5,709 nt of DNA from Gemmatimonadota bacterium (GTDB lineage Bacteria > Gemmatimonadota > Gemmatimonadetes > Gemmatimonadales > GWC2-71-9). The DNA lies in NCBI GenBank assembly GCA_016880225.1, contig JAEHDT010000058.1, forward strand, positions 1 through 5,709, in the 5' to 3' direction. Positions 1 to 5,709 of the stretch are shown here, piece by piece (within the stretch, counting starts at the first letter, position 1; every line of letters begins with the position of its first letter). Made by a program: the position numbers and the translations under genes. The notes beneath the pieces are model-generated. The model did not search any database and was not told where the DNA came from. It worked only from the letters and a program-made list of their open reading frames with translations.

Positions 1-2163
1 TCCATCGCTTTCGAGTGTGATCGTGCCTTCACGATCGGTGCGGTGAACGTGGACCCCGTGCGCCAGGAGCCGGGCCATCGCCTCCGGCGCCGGGTGCCCA
101 TACGTGTTGCGCGCCCCGACACTGATGACGGCGATCTCGGGCCGCGTCTCGTCGAGCCACGCATCCGATGTCGCCGTGCGCGAGCCGTGGTGCCCCACCT
201 TCAAGACGTCCACGTCGCCGACGCCGCCCGCCAGCCGGACTTCGACCGGGACTCCCGCATCGCCCGTCAGGACAAACCGTACACGCCCGTACTCCACGAG
301 CAACACGACCGACTCCTCATTTGGATCAATGGTCTCGGCGGCCCAGACGCTATCGGGACTGAGCACCGTGAAACGCACGCTGTCGAGCTCCAGCCGATCG
401 CCGCGGCGCGCCGCTCGCCAGCGGGCCCCCGATGCCTCGCTCGCCGCCAGGAACTCGAGATACGGCGCTTCACCGAGTGGCTCTCCCGGCTCCAGCACCA
501 CGTCCACCGGGAACGCGTTCAGCACGGCCGGCAGCCCACCGACGTGATCGGCATGGGCGTGCGTCGCGACGATGGCCGCGAGACGATTCGCTCCCGCCCG
601 TTGCAGGAACGGGACCACCACTCGGCGCCCCGCATCGCGCCCTTCGTTCCGCGGCCCGCCGTCCACCAGCACCCAATGTCCGCCCGGCGTTCGCAGCGCG
701 ATGGCGTCGCCCTGACCAACGTCCAGGAAATGTACGGTGAGGCAACGACAATCAGAAAGGCGGGAAAAGGCGGAGAACAGCGCAGTCCATGACAGGAGGA
801 CGCCGACGAAGCCCAGTCGCGCGGCGATGAGCCATGGACGGCGCGGCGTGCGCCACAACCACCAGGCGACGACCAGCACGCCCAGCCACAGCGCGGCCGC
901 GGGCCAACCCGCGACCATGACGGCGTGGCCCCCCGGCACGGCGGCCGCCGCGCCGGCCACGAGATCCAGCAACGCCAGACACAACCCCGATCCCGCGGCG
1001 AGGAGTCCCCACGACGTGACGAGCGCGACGATCACGCCCGGCACGGCAACGGCGCCGAGGGGGATCGCCACGAGATTGGCGACGATGCCAATGGGCGCCA
1101 CGGTTCCGAACGTGTAGGCGCAGATGGGCGCGGTGACGAGGGTCGCGGCGATCGCCGGCGCGAACACGCGCACGATGCGGGGACTCCGCTCTGTGGCGCG
1201 GGCGGCCCAGATTACCGCCGCGACCGCACCGACCGACAACCACGCGCCCACGGACCGCACCGCCCACGGATCGATCGCCAGGACCACGAGCGCGGCGACC
1301 GCGACGAGCCCACGCGGCGCGACGACGCGCTGCCGCAAGCGCGCGACGCCATCCAGCGCCAGCATCACGGCCGCGCGCGTGGCGGGGGCCGGCAGTCCGA
1401 GCAGCCAGCAGTACGCCGCGATCAACGTCGTCGCCGCGGCGAAGCGCGTTCGCGGGCCGAGGCCGAGCGCCCGGAGCAACAAGCCGAGCCATGCCGCGAT
1501 GAAACCGACGTGCAGACCGGAGATCGACAGGATGTGCGCGAGGCCGGAGCGCGAGTAGCGCTCTCGCAGCTCAGGATCGAGCTCCGCGGTGCGGGCGATG
1601 ACGAGGGCGTCGACGAGGGGCGCGCGGTTCCCGAAGAGGCGCGCGCTACGCGTCGCCACGCGGTCGCGCAGTCCGCCGCGCCCGCGCGGCGTACCGTCGA
1701 GGAGACGGACGTGGCGCCCCACGAGGACGCCCCGGTCGGCGTCGCCCCCCCCCAGCCATCGGCCCGCAACGACCCACGTGGTGCCGCCCCGCGCGGCGTG
1801 GCCCTCGGGCCATCGCACCCGCACCGAGCCGCCACATGCCGGCGCGCGAACGCTGCCTTCCACGATGCCGCCCGTCGCAGCCACCGGGTCGGCGAGCTGC
1901 ACGATCGCCGCGCGAGTGCGATCGCTCGCTCCTATCGCCCACGCGCCGGCACACGTCGCGGCCCGTTCGCGGAGCGCCGCCCCACCCCAGAGTCCGCCCG
2001 CGACGAGCATCAGACCGCACGCCGCGCCGACGGGCGCGCGGCGTTGGGTCACGGCCGCGCCGAGCAGCACGGCCCACGCGGTCACGCCGAGGTCCACGCC
2101 GCGCAACGCGGCAAACAAACCGGCGCCGAACGCGATTGTGATCCAGAGAATGGGCGGGCGCAC
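1..2163 (-). CDS. comEC: ComEC/Rec2 DNA-uptake channel, C-terminal tip cut off by window edge
   Basis: ComEC is the inner-membrane channel that imports single-stranded DNA during natural transformation. The frame is open from GTG 2163 to the window edge (721 codons). Hydrophobic N-terminal helices (about residues 3-60) precede an OB-fold-like segment (about 75-170). The competence domain starts with SGLAHILSISGLHVG (206-220) and continues through TRAAVM (262-267), GAWLSVGAV (306-314) and NLVAIPL (363-369), with many membrane segments up to about 460. A metallo-beta-lactamase domain follows: LDVGQGD (480-486), HAHADH (535-540), TGDAG (633-637), KVGHHGS (655-661) and NTYGHP (686-691). The metal-binding histidines and aspartates are present, so this domain is not obviously degenerate; in the family it is proposed to degrade the non-imported strand. 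ComEC proteins are usually around 750-800 residues, so little is missing. The start was chosen because GTG 2163 lies just before the typical RPPILW opening, 19 nt after the upstream gene; its ribosome binding site is weak. A run of nine Gs on the coding strand sits at codons 137-140. Confidence 0.96.
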   Translation of the reverse strand, partial: MRPPILWITIAFGAGLFAALRGVDLGVTAWAVLLGAAVTQRRAPVGAACGLMLVAGGLWGGAALRERAATCAGAWAIGASDRTRAAIVQLADPVAATGGIVEGSVRAPACGGSVRVRWPEGHAARGGTTWVVAGRWLGGGDADRGVLVGRHVRLLDGTPRGRGGLRDRVATRSARLFGNRAPLVDALVIARTAELDPELRERYSRSGLAHILSISGLHVGFIAAWLGLLLRALGLGPRTRFAAATTLIAAYCWLLGLPAPATRAAVMLALDGVARLRQRVVAPRGLVAVAALVVLAIDPWAVRSVGAWLSVGAVAAVIWAARATERSPRIVRVFAPAIAATLVTAPICAYTFGTVAPIGIVANLVAIPLGAVAVPGVIVALVTSWGLLAAGSGLCLALLDLVAGAAAAVPGGHAVMVAGWPAAALWLGVLVVAWWLWRTPRRPWLIAARLGFVGVLLSWTALFSAFSRLSDCRCLTVHFLDVGQGDAIALRTPGGHWVLVDGGPRNEGRDAGRRVVVPFLQRAGANRLAAIVATHAHADHVGGLPAVLNAFPVDVVLEPGEPLGEAPYLEFLAASEASGARWRAARRGDRLELDSVRFTVLSPDSVWAAETIDPNEESVVLLVEYGRVRFVLTGDAGVPVEVRLAGGVGDVDVLKVGHHGSRTATSDAWLDETRPEIAVISVGARNTYGHPAPEAMARLLAHGVHVHRTDREGTITLESDG
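1745..1753. repeat. Nine-base C homopolymer (G9 on the comEC coding strand)
   Basis: Nine consecutive C residues encode the W-L-G-G-G-D stretch of ComEC (codons 137-140) in the OB-fold region. Insertion of one base would shift translation to a stop at 1648-1646, and loss of one to a stop at 1424-1422. Either change removes most of the channel domain and all of the nuclease-like domain. The tract is intact and in frame in this sequence. Confidence 0.9.
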
Positions 2164-2182
2164 CAGAAGGGGCCCGCTCAGA

Positions 2183-2467
2183 CTACAGTTGGACGGGCTT
2201 CGCTCCGCAGCGGGGGGCCAAGCCGACCTTGCGGAAGCCTTCGAGCAACGCCACGTCGAGTTTCGCCTTCTCCTGATCGCTGCCGAGCGACAGCTCGGTC
2301 AGGATCTCCCCCTGGCGGGTCGAGACGTAGTGGGGCGTCAGGCGATTCAGCGCGAACACCAGCACGTCGCCGCGGCACGTCTCGCAACCGCAGAAGGTCG
2401 GCAACTTGTCGCGCAGGCTCGTGTACTCGCGCTGCACGATCTCCCACGACACGTTCGTGACGCTCAT
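2183..2467 (-). CDS. comFB: ComFB-family small cysteine-motif protein
   Basis: This 94-residue soluble protein matches the late-competence ComFB family. The recognisable core is CGCETCRGDVLVFALNRL (residues 26-43) followed by P45-x-Y47-V48-x-T50, which fits the family pattern CxCxxCxxD..ALNxLxPxYV. Cysteines 26, 28 and 31, possibly with C87 near the C-terminus, are candidate metal ligands. No signal peptide or membrane segment is visible. The family takes its name from the Bacillus comF operon; members in other bacteria have been reported as cyclic-di-GMP receptors affecting competence and motility. Whether this one binds the nucleotide cannot be read from the sequence. ATG 2467 was chosen because it overlaps the miaB stop in an ATGA junction and has a GGTGG stretch just upstream. 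The frame is open for 29 further codons into miaB, but that extension is an overlap shadow. Position directly ahead of comEC supports a competence role; the exact function is inferred. Confidence 0.85.
   Translation of the reverse strand: MSVTNVSWEIVQREYTSLRDKLPTFCGCETCRGDVLVFALNRLTPHYVSTRQGEILTELSLGSDQEKAKLDVALLEGFRKVGLAPRCGAKPVQL
2464..2467 (-). other. ATGA stop/start overlap, miaB to comFB
   Basis: The start ATG (2467-2465) of the ComFB-type gene shares bases with the miaB stop TGA (2466-2464). Such overlaps usually reflect translational coupling, and this one fixes the downstream start. A GGTGG sequence about 4 nt upstream of the ATG can act as a ribosome binding site. Confidence 0.9.
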
Positions 2468-3771
2468 AGGACCACCAGCTCGGTAGCGGCCTGGCCCGTG
2501 AACGTGGACCCGGTCGTGCCCGTGAACCGGACGTGCCGGTACGTGCCGATCCACTCTTCCGGTCCTTCGACGAGCGCCACCTTGTTCGTGCGCGTACGCG
2601 TCTGCAGCAGCCCGCCCCGCTTCGCCCGTCCCTCGACGAGCACTTCGTGCATCGTGCCGACGAGGCCGATGTTCTTCCGCCTCGCGACACCCCGAACGAG
2701 CGGGATGAGCCGCTCCAGCCGCTCGCCCTGTACTTCCTCGGCGACATGGTCCTTGAGCCGAACCGCCGGGGTGCCCTCGCGCACCGAGTACTTGAACGTG
2801 TAGGCGTCGTCGAACTGCACCTCGGCCACGAGCGACAGGGTTTCCTGGAATTCGTCCTCCGTCTCGCCGGGGAATCCCACGATGATGTCGGTCGTGAGCG
2901 CGATGCCCGGAACCGCTTGCCGAAGCGCCGCCACGACCTCGAGGAACCGTCCCCGGTCGTAGCGCCGCAGCATCCGCTTGAGCACTCGCGAGCTGCCGCT
3001 CTGCACCGGGAGGTGCACGTGTTCGCAGACCGCCGGCGTGGACGCCATGGCGTCGAGCACGCGTGGAGTGAAATCGGTGGGATACGGGGAGGTAAAGCGC
3101 ACGCGCCGGATGCCCGCCACGGCTCCCACCGCGCGAAGCAAATCGGCGAAGTCACAATCGCCGTCGTGGTAGCTGTTGACTGTTTGCCCAAGGAGCGTGA
3201 CCTCGGTGGTGCCGGAGTCGGCGAGGCGCGTCACCTCGCTCACCACGTCGGCCAACTTGCGACTGCGCTCCGGTCCGCGCGTCATCGGAACGATGCAGAA
3301 CGTGCACCGATAATCGCAGCCGCGCTGCACCGTGACGAAGGCCGAGGAGCGGTCCGCGCGCACTGCCGGCACGTCTTCGTAGTGCTCCCAGCTCTTGAAC
3401 TCGACGTCGGCCGCGCGCTCCCCGCCGCGCGCCCGCGCAATCAACTCGGGGAGGCTGCGGTAGCCGTCGGGACCGATCACCAGATCGACCTGCGGGACGC
3501 GCTCCAGCAACGTCGGGCCGAGGCGCTGCGCCATGCAGCCCACGACGCCCAACACGTCACCGGGGCGTTTGTGGCGCTTGAGCTCGCCCATGCGGCCGAG
3601 CACGCGCTGCTCCGCGTGGTCGCGCACGGCGCAGGTGTTCACCAGCATGACGTCCGCCACGCCGGGATCGTCGGTGCGGACGTATCCCTCGCGCGCCAGG
3701 ACGCCGAGCATCAGCTCGGAGTCCGAGACGTTCATCTGGCAGCCGTAGGTTTCGATGTAGATGAGCGGCAC
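2464..3771 (-). CDS. miaB: tRNA (i6A37) methylthiotransferase MiaB
   Basis: MiaB is a radical-SAM enzyme that converts N6-isopentenyladenosine-37 of tRNAs reading UNN codons to its 2-methylthio form, using two 4Fe-4S clusters. The N-terminal methylthiotransferase domain (about 2-115) carries the auxiliary-cluster cysteines C11 (ETYGCQMN), C47 (VNTCAVRDHAEQ) and C79 (VVGCMAQ). The radical-SAM domain follows with CxxxCxxC at C152, C156 and C159 (RGCDYRCTFC), then TRGPERSR and GFPGETEDEF. A C-terminal TRAM RNA-binding domain ends the protein (about 373-435). Its 435 residues are normal for the family. TYGCQMN and NTCAVRDHAE distinguish it from MtaB and RimO. GTG 3771 lies 2 nt after the mtaB stop; TTG 3777, overlapping that stop as TTGA, is an alternative. 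No strong ribosome binding site is seen, so translational coupling is likely. The substrate-making enzyme MiaA is not in this window. Confidence 0.96.
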   Translation of the reverse strand: MPLIYIETYGCQMNVSDSELMLGVLAREGYVRTDDPGVADVMLVNTCAVRDHAEQRVLGRMGELKRHKRPGDVLGVVGCMAQRLGPTLLERVPQVDLVIGPDGYRSLPELIARARGGERAADVEFKSWEHYEDVPAVRADRSSAFVTVQRGCDYRCTFCIVPMTRGPERSRKLADVVSEVTRLADSGTTEVTLLGQTVNSYHDGDCDFADLLRAVGAVAGIRRVRFTSPYPTDFTPRVLDAMASTPAVCEHVHLPVQSGSSRVLKRMLRRYDRGRFLEVVAALRQAVPGIALTTDIIVGFPGETEDEFQETLSLVAEVQFDDAYTFKYSVREGTPAVRLKDHVAEEVQGERLERLIPLVRGVARRKNIGLVGTMHEVLVEGRAKRGGLLQTRTRTNKVALVEGPEEWIGTYRHVRFTGTTGSTFTGQAATELVVL

Positions 3772-3773
3772 GG

Positions 3774-5078
3774 TCAATCCACGATGAGGTCGAAGCGAGG
3801 GCGCCCGTCCCACCGATCAGTAGGAAGATAGACTGACAAGTAGTCTTCCGTCAGGACTTCCACGCGGCCGCCTGCCCTCCCTGCCACCACGCCATCCGCC
3901 TGCTGGCCCACGCGACCCGCCCGATACGCCCGCGCCTTGGCTTCGCCCAGCTCGCGCAGCTCCCGCGCCCGCCCGGCGATCACAGCAGGGCCCGGCGGGT
4001 CGGGGAGCCGCGCTGCCGCCGCGTCGGGCCGCACGCTGAAGGGGAAGACGTGCAGGTATGTAAAAGGCAAGGCGTCTACGAACGTGAGAGAGGCGTCGTG
4101 ATCGTCATCGGTCTCTCCGGGGAATCCGGCGATGACATCGGCGCCGAGGCCGAACACGGGTAGCCGCTCGGCGAGCCATTCGATCCGCGCGCGGTACGAC
4201 TCCGCCGTATACCAGTGGCGGCCCATGCGCTTGAGGATGCGGTTCGATCCCGATTGTAGCGGGGCGTGCAGGTGCGCGGCAACGTTGCGTGGGGCTTCGA
4301 GGAGGAGCCGGGCGAGCGTGTCGTCGACTTCGGTGGCTTCGACGGACGAGAGACGGAATCTCACCCCCGGCACGGCTTGGATGAGCGTCTCGAGGAGGGA
4401 GCCTAGGGTTGACTGACCCCGGGCGCGAGCCCGGGGAAAACCAAACCCCGAGGAATCATCCTCCCTGTTTACCCCGGGCTGCCGCCCGGGGTCAGCAAAC
4501 CCATCCTGGCCATAGGTCCCAATGTGCACGCCCGTCAGCACGATCTCCGCGTGATACTCGGCGAGCGCCCGCGCTTCTTCTACTAGCTCCGCCACGGACC
4601 GCGACCGATTGGCGCCCCGCGCCAGGGTCGTGGCGCAGAACGTACAATGCTCGTCGCAGCCGTCCTGGATCTTGAGGAGGGCACGACGCCGATGTAGGGT
4701 CCTCACCCCCTGTCCCCCTCTCCCCGTCGGGGAGAGGGGGGACGCCAGGGAGATGCCAGCGGCCCGAAGCACCGTGTTCGGATCCGCATTCGCCACCACC
4801 GCGCGCACCGACGGCAGCGCGGCGATCGCGCCGTCATCAAGCGCCGCCGCACAGCCCATGACGATCGTCTCCGCACGGGCAGTGCGTGATACGTGGCGCA
4901 CAAAGCGTTTCAGCTTGACTTCGCTCTCGTGAGTGACGGTGCAGGAGTTGATGACGGCGAGGTCCGCGGCAGCGAGATCGTCCACGACGACCGCGCCCTG
5001 CTCGGTGAAAGCTTGACGCACCTGCTCGGTGTCGTACTGGTTTGCTTTACAGCCGAACGTGTGGAAGTAGACGTTCAC
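3774..5078 (-). CDS. mtaB: tRNA (t6A37) methylthiotransferase MtaB with two in-frame repeat-derived insertions
   Basis: MtaB is a radical-SAM enzyme that methylthiolates t6A at tRNA position 37 to give ms2t6A. The N-terminal domain holds the auxiliary-cluster cysteines C10 (HTFGCKANQYDTE), C46 (INSCTVTHESE) and C76 (VMGCAAAL). The radical-SAM triad is C141, C145 and C148 (QDGCDEHCTFC), followed by LARGANRSRS, TGVHIGTYG (182-190), LSSVE and GFPGETDDDHD. The last 60 or so residues resemble the short TRAM-like tail of the family. The CKANQYDTE motif separates it from MiaB. Two segments look foreign: residues 113-127 (SPLSPTGRGGQGVRT), in the linker between the two domains, and about 193-224, in a loop after GTYGQD. 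Both are encoded by palindromic repeats and keep the frame, so the enzyme is probably still functional. GTG 5078 gives the usual VNVYFHTFGC opening and overlaps the upstream stop as GTGA. At 434 residues it is near typical length despite about 45 inserted residues. Confidence 0.94.
   Translation of the reverse strand: MNVYFHTFGCKANQYDTEQVRQAFTEQGAVVVDDLAAADLAVINSCTVTHESEVKLKRFVRHVSRTARAETIVMGCAAALDDGAIAALPSVRAVVANADPNTVLRAAGISLASPLSPTGRGGQGVRTLHRRRALLKIQDGCDEHCTFCATTLARGANRSRSVAELVEEARALAEYHAEIVLTGVHIGTYGQDGFADPGRQPGVNREDDSSGFGFPRARARGQSTLGSLLETLIQAVPGVRFRLSSVEATEVDDTLARLLLEAPRNVAAHLHAPLQSGSNRILKRMGRHWYTAESYRARIEWLAERLPVFGLGADVIAGFPGETDDDHDASLTFVDALPFTYLHVFPFSVRPDAAAARLPDPPGPAVIAGRARELRELGEAKARAYRAGRVGQQADGVVAGRAGGRVEVLTEDYLSVYLPTDRWDGRPRFDLIVD
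4408..4500. repeat. 93-bp palindromic element with twin hairpins, inside mtaB
   Basis: The segment contains two perfect hairpins with the same 8-bp arms: CCCCGGGC/GCCCGGGG at 4417-4436 (loop GCGA) and at 4472-4491 (loop TGCC). The second stem extends by an A-T pair (4471/4492), and GTTT at 4467-4470 can pair with AAAC at 4497-4500 around an internal loop. The outer arms also match: CTGACCCCGGGC at 4413-4424 is the exact reverse complement of 4484-4495, and GTT (4408-4410) against AAC (4498-4500) extends this imperfectly. A weak central hairpin GAGGA/TCCTC lies at 4450-4463. The length is 31 codons and the mtaB frame stays open throughout, giving ADPGRQPGVN and later PRARARGQS. Architecture resembles REP/BIME-type or other palindromic interspersed repeats. 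Element limits are set by the symmetry, and no clear target duplication is visible. Confidence 0.8.
4701..4742. repeat. Dispersed-type palindromic repeat with 12-bp hairpin, inside mtaB
   Basis: CCCCCTCTCCCC at 4714-4725 is followed by a GTC loop and its exact complement GGGGAGAGGGGG at 4729-4740, a perfect 12-bp stem. The pyrimidine-rich flank CCTCACCCCCTGT (4701-4713) together with the stem resembles a GGGAGAGGG-type palindromic repeat that I recall as widely dispersed between genes in many GC-rich bacteria. Here it is translated as part of mtaB on the minus strand, giving SPLSPTGRGGQGVRT (residues 113-127). It falls exactly in the variable linker between the N-terminal domain and the radical-SAM core. 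Exact limits of the repeat are uncertain. There is no T-run after the stem in the direction of transcription, so it is not an obvious terminator. Confidence 0.72.
5075..5078 (-). other. GTGA stop/start overlap, barrel-protein gene to mtaB
   Basis: The mtaB start GTG (5078-5076) overlaps the stop TGA (5077-5075) of the outer-membrane protein gene. No good ribosome binding site precedes it, the nearest purine run being GGGG about 15 nt upstream, so coupled re-initiation is likely. The overlap also supports the two genes being on one transcript. Confidence 0.82.
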
Positions 5079-5709
5079 GGACGCACGGTGAGCCCCAGCA
5101 AGAACGTCCACACGCGTTCGGTCACACCGGTGCCGCCCTTCCGCTGGAGCCGCTCGAGCCCGAAGTCGAGACGTCCGCGACCGCCCGAGAACTGCCTGCC
5201 GATGCCCGCCGAGATGCCGACCTCGGTTGGCGCCTTGGGGCCCGGCCCGAACGCCATCTGTCCGCCGCGGACTCCGAAGCGGACCGGCGACGCCAGCGAT
5301 CCGAGCTCGGTTCCGAGCGACCAGTTGAAGGTGTCATGGGCGTTGAGCCCGGCCCCGGCCCAGTACCGCCACGCCACGGCGCCGGCGATGACGGCCTCGG
5401 TCCCCGGGCGCCACCGTAGGCCCCCACCGAAGGAAAACGGCAGGTCGTCATCGGTCACGGTGCGGCCGCGGATGTCGCCCCGCAGGTGCGTGTCGGAGCG
5501 CGCCCACGCCGCGAGGCGCAGATCGCCGCTCAGGTCGAACATCGCGCTCGCCGACCCACCCAGGCCGTGGTAGCCGACCTCGTCGTTCGCGATGGACGTA
5601 CGGTAGGTCGTGCTGTCCTGGAAGTGGCGCGTCGCGAGGACGCGCGTCGACCCGGTGATGCCGTGCAGCGCGAGCCCCAGCGCCAGGTTCCGGTGCACCC
5701 GCGCGGCGA
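5075..5709 (-). CDS. Putative outer-membrane beta-barrel protein, 5' part off the window
   Basis: Only the last 210 codons are present; the frame runs unbroken off the right edge, so the N-terminus and any signal peptide cannot be seen. I do not recognise a specific family. The visible part consists of repeated amphipathic stretches rich in glycine, aromatic residues and alternating polar and hydrophobic residues, for example LALGLALHG, LRLAAWARS, FSFGGGLRWRP, AVIAGAVAWRYWAG, TEVGISAGIGRQF and VWTFLLGLTV, separated by charged or glycine-rich turns. This is the pattern of transmembrane beta-hairpins, and the protein ends on a last strand as barrels do. It lacks the terminal phenylalanine common in proteobacterial barrels, ending in TVRP. 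GTG 5698 could formally start translation, but in-frame codons continue upstream and it falls within a strand-like region, so it is probably internal. The stop overlaps the mtaB start by 4 nt, suggesting co-translation. Outer-membrane location is inferred from composition only. Confidence 0.7.
   Translation of the reverse strand, partial: AARVHRNLALGLALHGITGSTRVLATRHFQDSTTYRTSIANDEVGYHGLGGSASAMFDLSGDLRLAAWARSDTHLRGDIRGRTVTDDDLPFSFGGGLRWRPGTEAVIAGAVAWRYWAGAGLNAHDTFNWSLGTELGSLASPVRFGVRGGQMAFGPGPKAPTEVGISAGIGRQFSGGRGRLDFGLERLQRKGGTGVTERVWTFLLGLTVRP

Noticed and set aside
1..720. Separate metallo-beta-lactamase hydrolase gene
   Set aside because: The same frame continues without a stop into the competence domain upstream, so this is the C-terminal domain of ComEC.
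752..1492. Minus-strand open frame of about 246 codons within comEC
   Set aside because: It is out of frame with the ComEC motifs and very arginine and glycine rich; the true frame is continuous through this region.
925..2460. Long plus-strand open frame of about 511 codons
   Set aside because: It is antisense to comEC and comFB, whose family motifs are unambiguous. Its translation is arginine, alanine and glutamate rich with no domain, as expected of a shadow frame in GC-rich DNA.
2178..3191. Minus-strand open frame of about 337 codons overlapping miaB and comFB
   Set aside because: It runs in another frame over two well-supported genes, with low-complexity arginine and serine-rich translation.
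2533..3831. Plus-strand open frame of about 432 codons
   Set aside because: It lies exactly opposite miaB and is histidine, arginine and alanine rich with no motif; it is a mirror of the real gene.
4414..4494. Hairpins as rho-independent terminators
   Set aside because: They lie inside the mtaB coding sequence, and neither stem is followed by a T-run in the direction of transcription.
4408..4742. mtaB as a pseudogene broken by insertions
   Set aside because: The frame is continuous from start to stop, and all six cluster-binding cysteines and the downstream radical-SAM motifs are present.
5696..5698. GTG 5698 as the true start of the barrel protein
   Set aside because: In-frame codons continue to the window edge, and no signal peptide follows this GTG as would be expected of an outer-membrane protein.

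Overview
This window is high-GC and all five genes it contains lie on the minus strand. They are packed with almost no intergenic space and read like part of one operon. In transcription order, from high to low coordinates, they are: the C-terminal part of a putative outer-membrane beta-barrel protein (5709-5075, 5' end off the window); mtaB, a tRNA methylthiotransferase (5078-3774); miaB, its paralogue (3771-2464); a 94-residue ComFB-family protein (2467-2183); and comEC, the DNA-uptake channel (2163-1, C-terminal tip off the window). The junctions are a 4-nt overlap (GTGA), a 2-nt gap, a 4-nt overlap (ATGA) and a 19-nt gap. I see no internal promoter or terminator, no RNA gene, no CRISPR array and no insertion sequence. 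No stretch over 300 bases is free of genes.

The barrel protein points to a Gram-negative bacterium with an outer membrane. The GC-rich codon use and overall style would fit Gemmatimonadota or another high-GC environmental lineage. That placement is an inference from general appearance, not from a diagnostic marker.

The genes fall into two functional groups. MtaB and MiaB are radical-SAM enzymes that add a methylthio group to tRNA position 37, on t6A and i6A respectively, so the operon carries both main A37 methylthiolation activities in tandem. ComEC has its OB-fold, competence-channel and metallo-beta-lactamase domains all recognisable, so natural transformation is plausible. The small ComFB-type protein directly upstream belongs to a family reported to bind cyclic di-GMP, which makes the pair a candidate regulated DNA-uptake module.

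The least expected structure is inside mtaB. Two palindromic repeat-like elements are embedded in its coding sequence. One of about 93 bp (4408-4500) contains two hairpins with identical 8-bp stem arms, enclosed by a 12-bp outer inverted repeat. The other is a 12-bp perfect hairpin (4714-4740). Both are read through in frame and appear as extra peptide segments in a linker and a loop, leaving every catalytic motif intact. They look like mobile or dispersed palindromic repeats that have invaded a conserved gene without breaking it.
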